64,000 nt of DNA from Isoptericola cucumis (GCF_014635665.1 NZ_BMDG01000010.1:151582-215581); one strand, 5' to 3'; positions 32,539-41,190 are shown, counted from the stretch's first letter. Made by a program: numbers and translations. Notes: generated from the letters alone by a model not told the origin.

Positions 32539-33231
32539 ATGCACCTCGCCGTCAGCGGCGCCTCGGGCGCCACCGGCCGCCTCGTCGTGGAGCAGGCCCT
32601 CGCGGCCGGGCACCGCGTGACCGCCCTGGTCCGCGAACCGCGCCGGTACCACGCCCCCGCCGGGGTCGACGTCGTCGCCGCCGAGGTGGTCGCCGACCCG
32701 GACCTCGAGCTGCCGCCGGGCGTCGACGCGGTCGTCTCCACCCTCGGCAAGCGCACCGCGAAGGACCCCGTCCCCGTCTGCGCCGACGGCACCGCCCACC
32801 TCCTGGCGGCGATGCGCCGCCACGACGTACGGCGCATCGTCACCGTCTCCGCCTCCCCCGTGCTGCGTACCGGGCACGGCGAGCCGTGGTGGTTCCGGCG
32901 CGCGGTCCGGCCGTACGTCCACCGGGTGGGGCGCGGCATCTACGCCGACCTCGAGGCGATGGAGGCGACGCTGCGCGCCGCGAGCCCAGCGGTCCGCTGG
33001 ACCGTGCTGCGCCCCGGCTACCTGACCGACCGCCCGGCCACCGGCTACCGGCTCGTGCCCGAGGCGAACGCCGTCGGGTCGGTGCAGCGGGCCGACCTCG
33101 CCGCCGCCCTGCTGCAGGTGGTCGCCGATCCCGCGACGGTGGGGCACGCGTACGGGCTGGCGGCCGGACGCCGCGCACGTCGCCCGGCCCGCCGGCCCGC
33201 CGGCGCCGCTCCCGCGGGGGCGGAGCGATGA
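32539..33231 (+). CDS. NAD(P)H-binding oxidoreductase (atypical SDR / NmrA-like)
   Basis: 230 aa. Rossmann motif GASGATGRLVVEQAL at the N-terminus, a VSTLGKRTAKD segment and YADLEAMEATLR helix, and the WTVLRPGYLTD strand of the SDR-a5 family. The ATG follows GCAAGGAGCACGG. It lies downstream of PadR operator-like boxes and its stop overlaps a membrane protein gene (ATGA). Likely a PadR-controlled reductase for a quinone or phenolic-type stress compound, by analogy only. Confidence 0.85.
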   Translation: MHLAVSGASGATGRLVVEQALAAGHRVTALVREPRRYHAPAGVDVVAAEVVADPDLELPPGVDAVVSTLGKRTAKDPVPVCADGTAHLLAAMRRHDVRRIVTVSASPVLRTGHGEPWWFRRAVRPYVHRVGRGIYADLEAMEATLRAASPAVRWTVLRPGYLTDRPATGYRLVPEANAVGSVQRADLAAALLQVVADPATVGHAYGLAAGRRARRPARRPAGAAPAGAER

Positions 33232-33644
33232 GCGGGCGCACGCCCCCGGGCGACCGCGGCGGGGCGGTCCTGCGCGGCGGCTTCGTCGCGGACGGCGTGT
33301 TCAAGCTGGCGACGGCGGCGCTCTTCGCCGTCGGGGCGCGGTGGCTCGCCACCCGTCTCGACGCACCCGCCTGGCTCGTCCTGGCCGCGGCCGTCACGCT
33401 GGCCCTGTGCGGTGTCGTCGAGCTCGCGCTCGCCCGCACCGGCGACCTGCGGCGATCGACCAGGTTCCTCGTCGCGTACGACTCCGGCTGGGTGCTGGTG
33501 ACGGTCGCGGCCGCGCTGCTGGCGTGGTCGACGACCCCGGGCGGCGGCTGGGCATGGTTCGGCTATCAGGCGGTCGGGGCCACTGCCCTCGGCGCGGTCT
33601 TCGCCGTCGCCGTCCGGCGCGCCCGCGCCACAGCGGGTCGGTAG
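33228..33644 (+). CDS. small integral membrane protein
   Basis: 138 aa with four predicted membrane helices (LATAALFAVGARWLA, WLVLAAAVTLALCGVVELAL, GWVLVTVAAALLAWS, YQAVGATALGAVFAVAV). No family recognised with confidence. ATG overlaps the oxidoreductase stop (ATGA), so the two are coexpressed under the PadR region. Confidence 0.75.
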   Translation: MSGRTPPGDRGGAVLRGGFVADGVFKLATAALFAVGARWLATRLDAPAWLVLAAAVTLALCGVVELALARTGDLRRSTRFLVAYDSGWVLVTVAAALLAWSTTPGGGWAWFGYQAVGATALGAVFAVAVRRARATAGR

Positions 33645-33650
33645 GGCCGG

Positions 33651-34016
33651 TCAGGCCGGATCGGCAGCCGGGACGAGCGTGGCGGCCAGGACCAGCCAGC
33701 CCTCGTCCGCCCGCACCCAGAGGCGCGTGTACGTCAACCTCGCGGAGACGGCGGCGCCGTCCTGGATGGCCTCCACGGCGGCGACCAGCCGGGTCACCCC
33801 GCTCGAGGCGTCCTCCTGGACGTCCAGCGACTCCTCCTCCAGGCGGGTGATCCGCAGCGAGCCCGAGCGGTGGCTCTCGAGGTCGTCCTCCTTGGAGAAG
33901 ACGGACCCGTCCGGGCCGGAGCCGACGCACCGAGGGTGCAGCAGCACCTCCAGCGCGTCGACGTCGCCGGCACGCTGGGCGGCCTGGAGCGCGTGCTCCG
34001 CAGCAAGAAGGCTCAT
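33651..34016 (-). CDS. SnoaL-like / DUF4440 NTF2-fold protein
   Basis: 121 aa. Pattern of the NTF2-like fold: N-terminal helices (LAAEHALQAAQRAGDVDALE), LLHPRCVGSGPDG, then beta strands ending SARLTYTRLWVRADEGW and LVLAATLVPA. Such proteins are small cone-shaped ligand-binding or enzymatic domains of varied function. Monocistronic, convergent with the membrane protein gene (6-nt gap). Confidence 0.8.
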   Translation of the reverse strand: MSLLAAEHALQAAQRAGDVDALEVLLHPRCVGSGPDGSVFSKEDDLESHRSGSLRITRLEEESLDVQEDASSGVTRLVAAVEAIQDGAAVSARLTYTRLWVRADEGWLVLAATLVPAADPA

Positions 34017-34029
34017 CGCCCGACTCTAC

Positions 34030-34063
34030 GCACCGGGACCCGCCTCGGGGCGGGCCCCGGTGC
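34030..34063 (-). terminator. terminator after the 129-aa secreted protein gene
   Basis: Stem GCACCGGG/CCCGGTGC extended by a mismatch and four further pairs, 13 nt after the stop at 34076. It separates that gene from the DUF4440-like gene. Confidence 0.7.
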
Positions 34064-34075
34064 GGGGGCCGGTGA

Positions 34076-34465
34076 TCAGTCCGTCGAGGCGGCGGTCTTC
34101 GCCGACTGCGGCGTCATCGGGCTCACGGGCGACGACGCGGTCGCCGGGCTGGCGGGCGTCTGGGCAGTCTGGGCGGTCTGGGCCGAGCCCGCGGTGTCCG
34201 CCGTGTTCGTCGTCGGCGCGGTGGACGGGGTGGCGACCGAGCCCGCCGTCACCGTGGTGATCGACGTGCCGTTCTGCACCGCCGTGGGGGACGGGGCCGC
34301 GGCCGTGCTCGCCGCGGCGGCCGAGTCGTCGCCCACCTGCACGGCGGACGCGACGACGGCGTCGGACGGGGTCTGGTCGAAGGTCCCCTGCGCCGCGGCG
34401 ATCCCGGCGCCCAGGCCGACGGCGCCGAGCGCCCCGGTGACGATCCATGCGCTGCGTGCCTTCAT
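34076..34465 (-). CDS. secreted/anchored low-complexity Thr-Ser-Ala protein
   Basis: 129 aa. N-terminal signal sequence or anchor (WIVTGALGAVGLGAGIAAAQ) followed by an Ala/Thr/Ser/Pro-rich tail (for example TAQTAQTPASPATASSPVSP) with no recognisable domain. ATG at 34463-34465 (MKARSAWIVTGAL) behind GAAGGAGC. Function unknown; the tail looks like a flexible exported stalk. Confidence 0.7.
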   Translation of the reverse strand: MKARSAWIVTGALGAVGLGAGIAAAQGTFDQTPSDAVVASAVQVGDDSAAAASTAAAPSPTAVQNGTSITTVTAGSVATPSTAPTTNTADTAGSAQTAQTAQTPASPATASSPVSPMTPQSAKTAASTD

Positions 34466-34584
34466 CGTGGTGCTCCTTCGTGTGGTGCTTCCGTGTCGTG
34501 CGTTCCCTCGGGCTGGTCCGCCCGACTGGTTCCCAGCCTCGGCGGCGAACGTGAGACCGCCGGGAGCCGGGCGTGAGAGGACTC

Positions 34585-36060
34585 TCAGACTTCCGCGGCC
34601 TGCTCGACGAGCCGCTCCGCGACCGCCAGCCACTCCAGGGCGTGCGCGGCGTCGTCGGCGCCCGCGGCGAGCGACACGACCACCGCCGCGGCCCGGGCCC
34701 GCAGGAGGGCCGGGTCGACCTGCTCGCCGAACGCGGCGAGGAACGTCTCGACCAGCCCCGGCACGCCGGCGTAGGTGTCGGGCGCGAGCGCCGGCAGCAC
34801 GGCGAGGTGCGCGACGCAGCACGCCAGGTCGTCCACCAGGTGTCCGGGCCCGAGGGTGTCGACGTCGAGCACGGCGCCGACCCGCGGGCCGGCGTCGGGG
34901 CCGTCGCTCTGCCCACCGTCCTGCCCGTCGTCGTGCCCGCCGTCGTGCGCCGGCGAGAGCAGGAGGTTCGCGGCGTGCAGGTCGCCGTGGGTCACGACGA
35001 GCGGGCCCGCGTCCCGGGTCGCGACGACGGCGCGGATCTCCGCACCCAGCAGCTCGACCCGCCCGGACGGCACGTCGTGCACCACGGGCAGGGCGGCGAG
35101 GTAGTGGTCCAGCCGGTCGGCCCACGCCGGCCGGCGCGGCAGCGCCCTGCCGGCCCGCGGGAGGGCGGCGGCCACCCGCAGCACCTCCGCCGGGTCGATG
35201 CAGGCCGCCTGGCCGGCCGCGGGCGTCGCGGCGACCAGGTCGGCGACGGACCGGCCGGGCGCCTCTTCGAGGAGGACCACGCCGTCGGCCGCCCAGGTGA
35301 GGACACCGGGGGCGGCGACCGCGCCCGGCCCGGGACCACGCCGCGCGGGCTCGGCCGTGCGGGCCGCCCGGCGCCCGGCGCCGCGACCGGCGAGCGGCTC
35401 GCCCGCCGCCCCCGCGAAGAGCGCGTGCCGCCGCACCAGGTCGCCCACCCTCGACGGCCGCACCACCTTGACGTAGACGGTGCCGGCGGTGGTGCGCGCC
35501 CGCAGCACGGCGCGGCGCAGCGGCCGGTAGGTCACCGTCTCCAGCGACAGCACCCGCGCGTCGGTGCCGGCGGCGCGCAGCCTGTCCTCCACGCGCGCGG
35601 GGGTGCTGCCCGCGGCGAGGCCCGGCAGGGCCGGGTCGTGGGGATGGCGCCACACGTGCAGGCTGCGGTCGCCGTCGTCGAGCCGCACCACGCCCGGGCC
35701 GAGGTCGCCCTCCCGTCCGTCGCGACGCGCGCCGCGGGCCGAGCCCGCCGCGCCGTCGTCGGAGCGCAGCGCGCGCCGGAACGTCGACGCCGGCGCGCTG
35801 GTGGCGAACAGGTGCTCCTGCGCGACGACCGCGTCGGCGCCCTCGCCGCGCCGGGCGACCACCTCGTAGGCGGCGGTGACCTCGGCACCCGGCCGGGCGT
35901 GCACCTCGCGCAGCGACCAGGACCCGAGCTCGGCGCCGTCCGCCGCCAGCGCCGCCCCGAGGATGCCCGCGGCCGCGTCGCCGCCGAACAGGTCGAGCCA
36001 GGCCCGCTGGTCGTCGGGCCCGGTCGTCGTGGCTGGGGCGACAGAGGGTGCGGGGGTCAT
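34585..36060 (-). CDS. APH/phosphotransferase-fold protein
   Basis: 491 aa from ATG 36058-36060. The kinase-like catalytic motifs are VTHGDLHAANLLL (Brenner-type HGDxHxxN) and, after a His/Asp/Gly/Gln-rich low-complexity insert, VGAVLDVDTLGPGHLVDDLA (metal-binding Asp). An N-terminal half of about 200 residues includes VYVKVVRPSRV, probably the ATP-binding lysine. This is the fold of aminoglycoside, choline and maltose kinases. Substrate is not evident, and there is no reason to call it a resistance gene. Confidence 0.8.
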   Translation of the reverse strand: MTPAPSVAPATTTGPDDQRAWLDLFGGDAAAGILGAALAADGAELGSWSLREVHARPGAEVTAAYEVVARRGEGADAVVAQEHLFATSAPASTFRRALRSDDGAAGSARGARRDGREGDLGPGVVRLDDGDRSLHVWRHPHDPALPGLAAGSTPARVEDRLRAAGTDARVLSLETVTYRPLRRAVLRARTTAGTVYVKVVRPSRVGDLVRRHALFAGAAGEPLAGRGAGRRAARTAEPARRGPGPGAVAAPGVLTWAADGVVLLEEAPGRSVADLVAATPAAGQAACIDPAEVLRVAAALPRAGRALPRRPAWADRLDHYLAALPVVHDVPSGRVELLGAEIRAVVATRDAGPLVVTHGDLHAANLLLSPAHDGGHDDGQDGGQSDGPDAGPRVGAVLDVDTLGPGHLVDDLACCVAHLAVLPALAPDTYAGVPGLVETFLAAFGEQVDPALLRARAAAVVVSLAAGADDAAHALEWLAVAERLVEQAAEV

Positions 36061-36131
36061 GGCGGCGATCCGACCATCGGGCCCCGAGCCCACGGTGAGA
36101 GCCAGATGAGAGCCTTCTCATCGGCCCCGCG

Positions 36132-36183
36132 GGTCGGCCCGGCAGGTCGGCCCGGCAGGTCGGCCCGGCAGGTCGGCCCGGCA
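36132..36183. repeat. 13-bp tandem repeat, four exact copies
   Basis: GGTCGGCCCGGCA repeated four times without interruption in the 197-nt spacer between the divergent phosphotransferase and sensor-kinase genes. The period of 13 is not a helical turn or codon multiple, so it is probably non-coding and could vary in copy number between strains. Confidence 0.95.
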
Positions 36184-36257
36184 TGGTCCCGGAGGACGAC
36201 GGCGCCCGGCACCCCGGTCGGACGCGCCGCCGGCGGCCGCGGCGTAGCGTGCCGGAC

Positions 36258-37475
36258 ATGGATCTCGGCCCGCTCGACCGGTGGCGCCCCCGGGTGTTCC
36301 TCGGCGTGGCGCTGGCCGTCGTCGTGCTGGTCGGCACGGTCGGGGCGTCGCACTGGCAGGCGGGGGCACGCGACCTCGACCTGCTGGGCCTGGCGCTCGC
36401 TCTCGTCGGCCCGGCGCTCGTCGTGCTGCGGCCCCGACCGCCCGCGCTGTCCGTGCTGCTGGCCGTCGGCGCGATCGGCGCCTACCTCGCGCTCGGCTAC
36501 GCCTGGGGGCCTGCCCTCGCCGGTGCCGTCGGGGTGCTGGTGATGGTGCTCCTGACCGGCCCCGCCGCGCGCGCCCGGGCGCTCGCCTGGTCGGGCGCCG
36601 CGCTGATGTGGGGCGTCGTCGTGACGGGCGCCGCGCTGCGCGGCGACGAGCCGCGGTTCGCGGGCCTGCTCGGCGGCGCCGCCTGGACGGCGGTCGCGCT
36701 CCTGGTCGCCACCGGCCTCCGCGAGCGCATCGCCCGCGCCACCGCGGACCGGGCCGCCCGCGCCGAGCGCGAGCGCACCGCGGTCGCCACCGAGCGGCTG
36801 CGGATCGCGCGCGAGCTGCACGACGTGCTCGCCCACTCGCTGTCCGCGATGAACGTGCAGGCGGGCGTCGGCCTGCACCTGCTGGACCGCGACGTCGAGC
36901 AGGCGCGCTCCGCGCTCGCGTCCATCAAGGCCACCAGTCGTGACGCGCTGGACGAGGTGCGCGCCGTGCTGGGTGTCGTGCGCGGGGAGGGCGGCGACGA
37001 CGGCGGACCCGGTGCCGATGGCGACGTGCCGCGGGCCCCGACCTGGGACCTCGCCGCGCTCCCCCGCCTGGCCGAACCGCTCCGGGCGCGCGGGGTCGAG
37101 GTGCGCTTCGACGTCGACCCGGCCGTCGGGGCCGACGGCGCCGCCGGGGCGCACGTGGCGGGCATCGTGTACCGGGTGGTGCAGGAGGCGCTCACCAACG
37201 TGGGCCGGCACGCGCCCGGGGCGCGGTCGGTGCTGGTGCACGTGGGCCGCGAGGACGCACGCGTGCGGGTCACCGTCGCCGACGACGGCGGGCCCGGCGG
37301 CCCGCTCGACGCGAACCGCCCCGGCTACGGCCTGCGGGGCATGCGGGAGCGCGTCGAGGGTGCGGGCGGCACGCTGCGCACCGGCCACCAGGCGGACGAC
37401 GCCCGCGTCGGGTTCGTCGTCGACGCCACGGTCCCGCTCGCCCCGCCCCACGCCTCGGGAGGAGGACGCCCATGA
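36258..37475 (+). CDS. NarL-type sensor histidine kinase
   Basis: 405 aa from ATG 36258. Five to six membrane helices in residues 13-155, HisKA_3 with His188 (TERLRIARELHDVLAHSL), and an ATPase domain (NVGRHAPGARSV, VTVADDGGPGGP, GLRGMRERVEGAGG). An in-frame ATG at 36183 would add a repeat-encoded basic leader and is less likely. Overlaps the response regulator by 4 nt. DesK-like architecture; the signal is unknown. Confidence 0.93.
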   Translation: MDLGPLDRWRPRVFLGVALAVVVLVGTVGASHWQAGARDLDLLGLALALVGPALVVLRPRPPALSVLLAVGAIGAYLALGYAWGPALAGAVGVLVMVLLTGPAARARALAWSGAALMWGVVVTGAALRGDEPRFAGLLGGAAWTAVALLVATGLRERIARATADRAARAERERTAVATERLRIARELHDVLAHSLSAMNVQAGVGLHLLDRDVEQARSALASIKATSRDALDEVRAVLGVVRGEGGDDGGPGADGDVPRAPTWDLAALPRLAEPLRARGVEVRFDVDPAVGADGAAGAHVAGIVYRVVQEALTNVGRHAPGARSVLVHVGREDARVRVTVADDGGPGGPLDANRPGYGLRGMRERVEGAGGTLRTGHQADDARVGFVVDATVPLAPPHASGGGRP

Positions 37476-38176
37476 CGACCACGCCGACCACGCCGACCAC
37501 GCCGACCACGCCGACCACCGTGCTGCTGGCGGACGACCAGGCGCTCGTGCGCGGGGGCTTCCGCGCCCTCCTCGACGCCGAGGACGACATGAGCGTGGTC
37601 GCGGAGGCGGCGACGGGCGACGAGGCCGTCCGCCTGGCGCTGGAGCACCTGCCCGACGTCGTCCTCATGGACGTGCGCATGCCCGGCCTCGACGGCCTCG
37701 AGGCCACCCGGCGCATCGTGGCCGACCCGCGGGCGGGCGGCGTGCACGTCGTCGTCGTGACGACGTTCGAGCTGGACGAGTACGTCGCGGAGGCCATCCG
37801 CGGCGGCGCCACCGGGTTCCTCGTCAAGGACACCGAGCCGGCCGACCTCGTGCGAGCCGTGCGCGTCGCCGCTGCCGGGGACGCGCTCCTGTCGCCCGGC
37901 GTCACGCGCCGCCTGCTCGCGCGCGTCGCCGACGCGACCCGTGACGTGCCGCCCCCGCCCGGCCTCGACCACCTGACGGCCCGCGAGCGCGAGGTGCTCG
38001 TCGAGGTCGCCGGCGGGCTGTCCAACGACGAGATCGCCGGCACGCTGTACCTGTCGGAGTCGACCGTCAAGACCCACGTCTCGCGGGTGATGGCGAAGCT
38101 CGGCGCCCGCGACCGGGCCCAGCTCGTCGTCGCCGCGTACGAGGGCGGCGTCGTGCGCCCCGGCTGGTCCCCGTGA
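37472..38176 (+). CDS. NarL/LuxR-family response regulator
   Basis: 234 aa. Receiver with Asp67 (VVLMDVRMPG) and FLVKDTEP switch; LuxR helix-turn-helix near 165-225 (LTAREREVLVEVAGGLSNDE). The first 16 residues are a TPT-type repeat (MTTTPTTPTTPTTPTT) encoded by a 9-bp tandem DNA repeat (ACGCCGACC) at 37482-37517, just before the receiver begins. Partner of the overlapping kinase gene. Confidence 0.94.
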   Translation: MTTTPTTPTTPTTPTTVLLADDQALVRGGFRALLDAEDDMSVVAEAATGDEAVRLALEHLPDVVLMDVRMPGLDGLEATRRIVADPRAGGVHVVVVTTFELDEYVAEAIRGGATGFLVKDTEPADLVRAVRVAAAGDALLSPGVTRRLLARVADATRDVPPPPGLDHLTAREREVLVEVAGGLSNDEIAGTLYLSESTVKTHVSRVMAKLGARDRAQLVVAAYEGGVVRPGWSP

Positions 38177-38317
38177 CCTGGGCGCCGGGGTGCCCAGAGG
38201 CGGCACGACGGGACGACGCCGGTCGGTACGCAGGGCTGACGACGCGGCCCGCGCGCCGCGGGACGGTGGAACCAGACGGCCCGCAGCGGGCGGGCCACCG
38301 TCGGAAGGAGACCTCCC

Positions 38318-38611
38318 ATGGTCACCACCGCCACCACCGCTGCGGCGCTCGCCGCTCCGGCCGCCGTCGCCGCGCACCCCTACGGGGCGGGCGGCGGTCC
38401 GGGCTGGTGGATCGTGTTCCCCCTCCTGTGGTTCGCGCTGTTCGCGACGGTCGTGTTCCTCGTCGCGCGCCGCGCGCGCCGGCACGGCCCGCCGTGGGCC
38501 CGCGGCGGCGCGGGCGGCGTCGACGTCCTGGGCGAGCGCTACGCGCGGGGCGAGATCGACGAGGCCGAGTTCCGGCACCGGCTCGCCGTCCTCAAGGACG
38601 ACAAGCGCTGA
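38318..38611 (+). CDS. SHOCT-domain small membrane protein
   Basis: 97 aa. One membrane helix (GWWIVFPLLWFALFATVVFL) followed by a basic stretch and a C-terminal SHOCT motif (LGERYARGEIDEAEFRHRLA). ATG preceded by GGAAGGAGACC. SHOCT domains are short C-terminal oligomerisation modules common in actinobacterial membrane proteins. Follows the two-component pair by 141 nt and may be its target. Confidence 0.85.
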   Translation: MVTTATTAAALAAPAAVAAHPYGAGGGPGWWIVFPLLWFALFATVVFLVARRARRHGPPWARGGAGGVDVLGERYARGEIDEAEFRHRLAVLKDDKR

Positions 38612-38912
38612 CGACGCCGCGACGCGCACGTGCCGTCCGCCCCCGCCGGGGCGGGCGGCGCTGCCGTGTCCGCCCGACCTGCGGCGCCGTCCGGCTGCCT
38701 GACCTGCCTGCCTGACCTGCCTGCCTGACCTGCCCCGTCGCCGGCACCCCCTCGTTCCGGCGCTGCCGTCCGTCAGGGCAGGTGACAGGTCACGACACGG
38801 TGACGATCCGCCGGCCCGCGAGCGGCGCGCTCGCGCGACGGCGGCACGCACGGCACCGTAGGAGTTCCCGCGGCACGGGCTGCCGCGGCTGCTGGCACGG
38901 AAGGGCGGCAGT
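38612..38912. other. intergenic region with three 13-bp repeats
   Basis: About 300 nt without a supportable gene. It contains three uninterrupted copies of CTGCCTGACCTGC (38695-38733). The rest should hold the promoter of the L,D-transpeptidase gene; no strong -35/-10 pair stands out. Confidence 0.6.
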
Positions 38913-39926
38913 ATGCGCACGGTTCTTCTCTCCCGACGGCGCCGGACGGTGCCGCGCCGCGGCGTGCCGGTCGCGCTCGGCGTCGTGGCGGCGATGCTCC
39001 TCGCCGGGTGCGCTCCGGGCGACGGCGAGCCGGACCCCGTGTCCGCCCCGTCGGTCTCGTCCGGCACCGCGACCCCGGACGCCGAGCGCGAGGCCGCGGA
39101 GCTGGAGGCGGCGGAGCAGGAGGCGGCGGAGGAAGCCGCCGAGCAGGAGGCCGCAGAGCAGGAAGCGGCCGAGAAGAAGGCCGCGGAGAAGAAGGCCGCG
39201 AAGGAAGCCGCCGAGCAGGAGGCCGCAGAGCAGGAAGCGGCCGAGAAGAAGGCCGCGGAGGAAGAGGCCGCACGGGAGGCGGCCGAGCAGGAGGCCGCCG
39301 AGAAGAAGGCGGCCGAGGAGCGCGCCAAGATGCTCGAGTACGGCGACTCCGGCGAGCGGGTGACCGCGCTGCAGTCGCGGCTGCAGGAGCTGGGCTACTT
39401 CGTCCAGGAGGCTGACGGCAGCTTCGGCCCGGCGACGCAGCAGGCGGTCTGGGCCCTGCAGAAGGCCGCCGGGCTGTACCGGGACGGCGTCATCGGGCCG
39501 CAGACGCAGGCGGCGCTGGAGGACGGCGTGCGGCCGAGCGCGCAGTCGTCGTCGGGCAAGGCCGTCGAGATCGACATCGACCGCCAGCTGCTCATGACCG
39601 TCGAGGACGGCGTCGTGACCCGGATCATCAACGCGTCGTCGGGCAACGGCGAGACGTTCGAGGCCCAGGGCCGTTCGTACACCGCCTCCACCCCGCGCGG
39701 GTCGTACGCCGTCTACATGGAGCGCGACCGCTTGCACGAGTCCACGCTGGAGCTCGGGGCCATGTGGCGCCCCAAGTACTTCAACGGAGGGTTCGCCGTG
39801 CACGGCTCGCCGTCGATCCCGCCCGTCCCGGCGTCGCACGGGTGCGTGCGCGTGTCCAACTCGGCCATGAACTGGCTCTGGGACGACTGGGGCATGCCGC
39901 ACGGCACCCCCGTCATCGTCTACTGA
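38913..39926 (+). CDS. lipoprotein L,D-transpeptidase with peptidoglycan-binding domain
   Basis: 337 aa. Signal peptide with lipobox LLAGC (Cys33), a 100-residue Ala/Glu/Lys helical stalk (about 58-140) built of AAEQEAAE-type repeats, a PG_binding_1 domain (GERVTALQSRLQELGYFV ... GVIGPQTQAAL) and a YkuD catalytic domain ending SHGCVRVSNSAM with catalytic Cys311. YkuD enzymes make 3-3 peptidoglycan cross-links or attach proteins. The stalk carries an exact 58-bp duplication. Monocistronic, convergent with murB. Confidence 0.92.
   Translation: MRTVLLSRRRRTVPRRGVPVALGVVAAMLLAGCAPGDGEPDPVSAPSVSSGTATPDAEREAAELEAAEQEAAEEAAEQEAAEQEAAEKKAAEKKAAKEAAEQEAAEQEAAEKKAAEEEAAREAAEQEAAEKKAAEERAKMLEYGDSGERVTALQSRLQELGYFVQEADGSFGPATQQAVWALQKAAGLYRDGVIGPQTQAALEDGVRPSAQSSSGKAVEIDIDRQLLMTVEDGVVTRIINASSGNGETFEAQGRSYTASTPRGSYAVYMERDRLHESTLELGAMWRPKYFNGGFAVHGSPSIPPVPASHGCVRVSNSAMNWLWDDWGMPHGTPVIVY
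39131..39260 (+). repeat. 58-bp exact direct repeat in the transpeptidase stalk
   Basis: Positions 39131-39188 and 39203-39260 are identical over 58 bp, offset by 72 bp (24 codons, in frame), encoding the EAAEQEAAEQEAAEKKAAE stalk segment. It indicates a recent in-frame expansion of the helical spacer. Confidence 0.9.
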
Positions 39927-39945
39927 CCCCCTGCCCCTCCGGGGC

Positions 39946-41190
39946 TCAGAGGGCGACGCCGACCAGCACCGGCTCCGGCTCGAGGTCGATGCCGAACGTG
40001 TCGCGGACGCCGTCGCGCACGGTGCGCGCCAGCGCGACCAGGTCGGACGCCGTCGCGCCACCACGGTTGGTGAGCGCGAGCGTGTGCCGCGTCGAGAGCC
40101 GCGCCGGGCTGTGCTCGCCCGCGAGGCCGAAACCCTTGGTGAACCCGGCGTGCTCGATGAGCCACGCCGCGCTGGTCTTCACCAGCGATGGGTCGACGAC
40201 GCCGAGGCTCGGGCTGACCGTCGACGCGGGCGTCGCCGACCGCACCGCGAACCGCGGGGCGTCGGCGGGCAGGTCGCCGGCCTGCTCGACGGGGACCACG
40301 GGGTTGGTGAAGAACGACCCTGCCGACCAGCGGTCGTGGTCGGGGGCGGGCGCCCCGCCGACGCCGTCGAGCAGCATGCCCTTGCCGCCGCGCAGCTCGA
40401 GGACGGCTTCGCGCACCTCGGCGGACGGCGCCCGCTGCCCCACCTCGACCCCGAGCCGCCGCGCCAGCTCCCCGTACCCGACGGGCGCGGACAGGCTGCC
40501 GAGCCGCATCTGCAGGTTGACCTCGAGCACGACGTAGCGCGGCGTCGGGTACCAGGGCGCGCCCTCGCCGCCGCCGGACCGCATCGTGCGCTTGAGCAGC
40601 GACGTGCGGTAGCCGAAGCCCAGCTCGCTGAGGGTGAAGGTGCGCATGCCCCCGGTGTGCCGGTCCCAGGTGCGCACGGATGCCACGACGCCGGACACCT
40701 CCTGCCCGTACGCGCCGATGTTCTGCACGGGAGCCGCCCCGACGGTGCCGGGGATGCCGGACAGCGCCTCGACCCCGACCCACTCGCCGGCGACCGCCTC
40801 GGCGACGAAGGTGTCCCAGTCCTGCCCGGCCGGCACCCGCAGGCTCGCGCCGCCGCACGCGCCGTCCGTGCCGCACGAGTCCTCGAGGTCGGCGTCCAGC
40901 CCCTGACGCACGTCGCGCACGACGACGCCGTCGAAGCCCTCGTCGGCGACCAGCAGATTGGAGCCGCCGCCGATCACCAGCAGCGGGACGCCCTCGTCGT
41001 CGGCGGCCCGCACGGTCTCGATGAGCTCGGCCTCCGTCGTCGCCTCGACGTACGCGCCCACGGGACCGCCCACGCGCAGCGTGGTGAGGTCGGCGAGGGA
41101 CGGCGCGGCCTCGGTGGCGTCGCGGCGTGCGGGCACCTCGGGCGCCGACGGCGTGGTCGCGGACGGGGCGGGGGATGCTGGCAGGCTCAC
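39946..41190 (-). CDS. murB: UDP-N-acetylmuramate dehydrogenase MurB
   Basis: 414 aa, longer than the typical 300-360 because of an N-terminal extension of about 25 residues and an insert. FAD-binding motifs are VIGGGSNLLVADEGF and VEALSGIPGTVGAAPVQNIG; the catalytic serine is in SAGSFFTNP. It reduces UDP-GlcNAc-enolpyruvate to UDP-MurNAc with NADPH. GTG start (41188-41190) overlaps the stop of the upstream MFS gene (GTGA). MurB beside rpmG/hadAB is common in actinobacteria; here 13.6 kb of accessory DNA separates them. Confidence 0.95.
   Translation of the reverse strand: MSLPASPAPSATTPSAPEVPARRDATEAAPSLADLTTLRVGGPVGAYVEATTEAELIETVRAADDEGVPLLVIGGGSNLLVADEGFDGVVVRDVRQGLDADLEDSCGTDGACGGASLRVPAGQDWDTFVAEAVAGEWVGVEALSGIPGTVGAAPVQNIGAYGQEVSGVVASVRTWDRHTGGMRTFTLSELGFGYRTSLLKRTMRSGGGEGAPWYPTPRYVVLEVNLQMRLGSLSAPVGYGELARRLGVEVGQRAPSAEVREAVLELRGGKGMLLDGVGGAPAPDHDRWSAGSFFTNPVVPVEQAGDLPADAPRFAVRSATPASTVSPSLGVVDPSLVKTSAAWLIEHAGFTKGFGLAGEHSPARLSTRHTLALTNRGGATASDLVALARTVRDGVRDTFGIDLEPEPVLVGVAL

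Noticed and set aside
34585..36060. Aminoglycoside resistance gene
   Set aside because: The APH fold is shared by many metabolic kinases, and nothing else in sequence or context points to an antibiotic substrate.
36183..36257. Upstream ATG start for the sensor kinase gene
   Set aside because: It sits at the end of the 13-bp repeat array and adds a basic non-conserved leader; ATG 36258 directly precedes the membrane domain.
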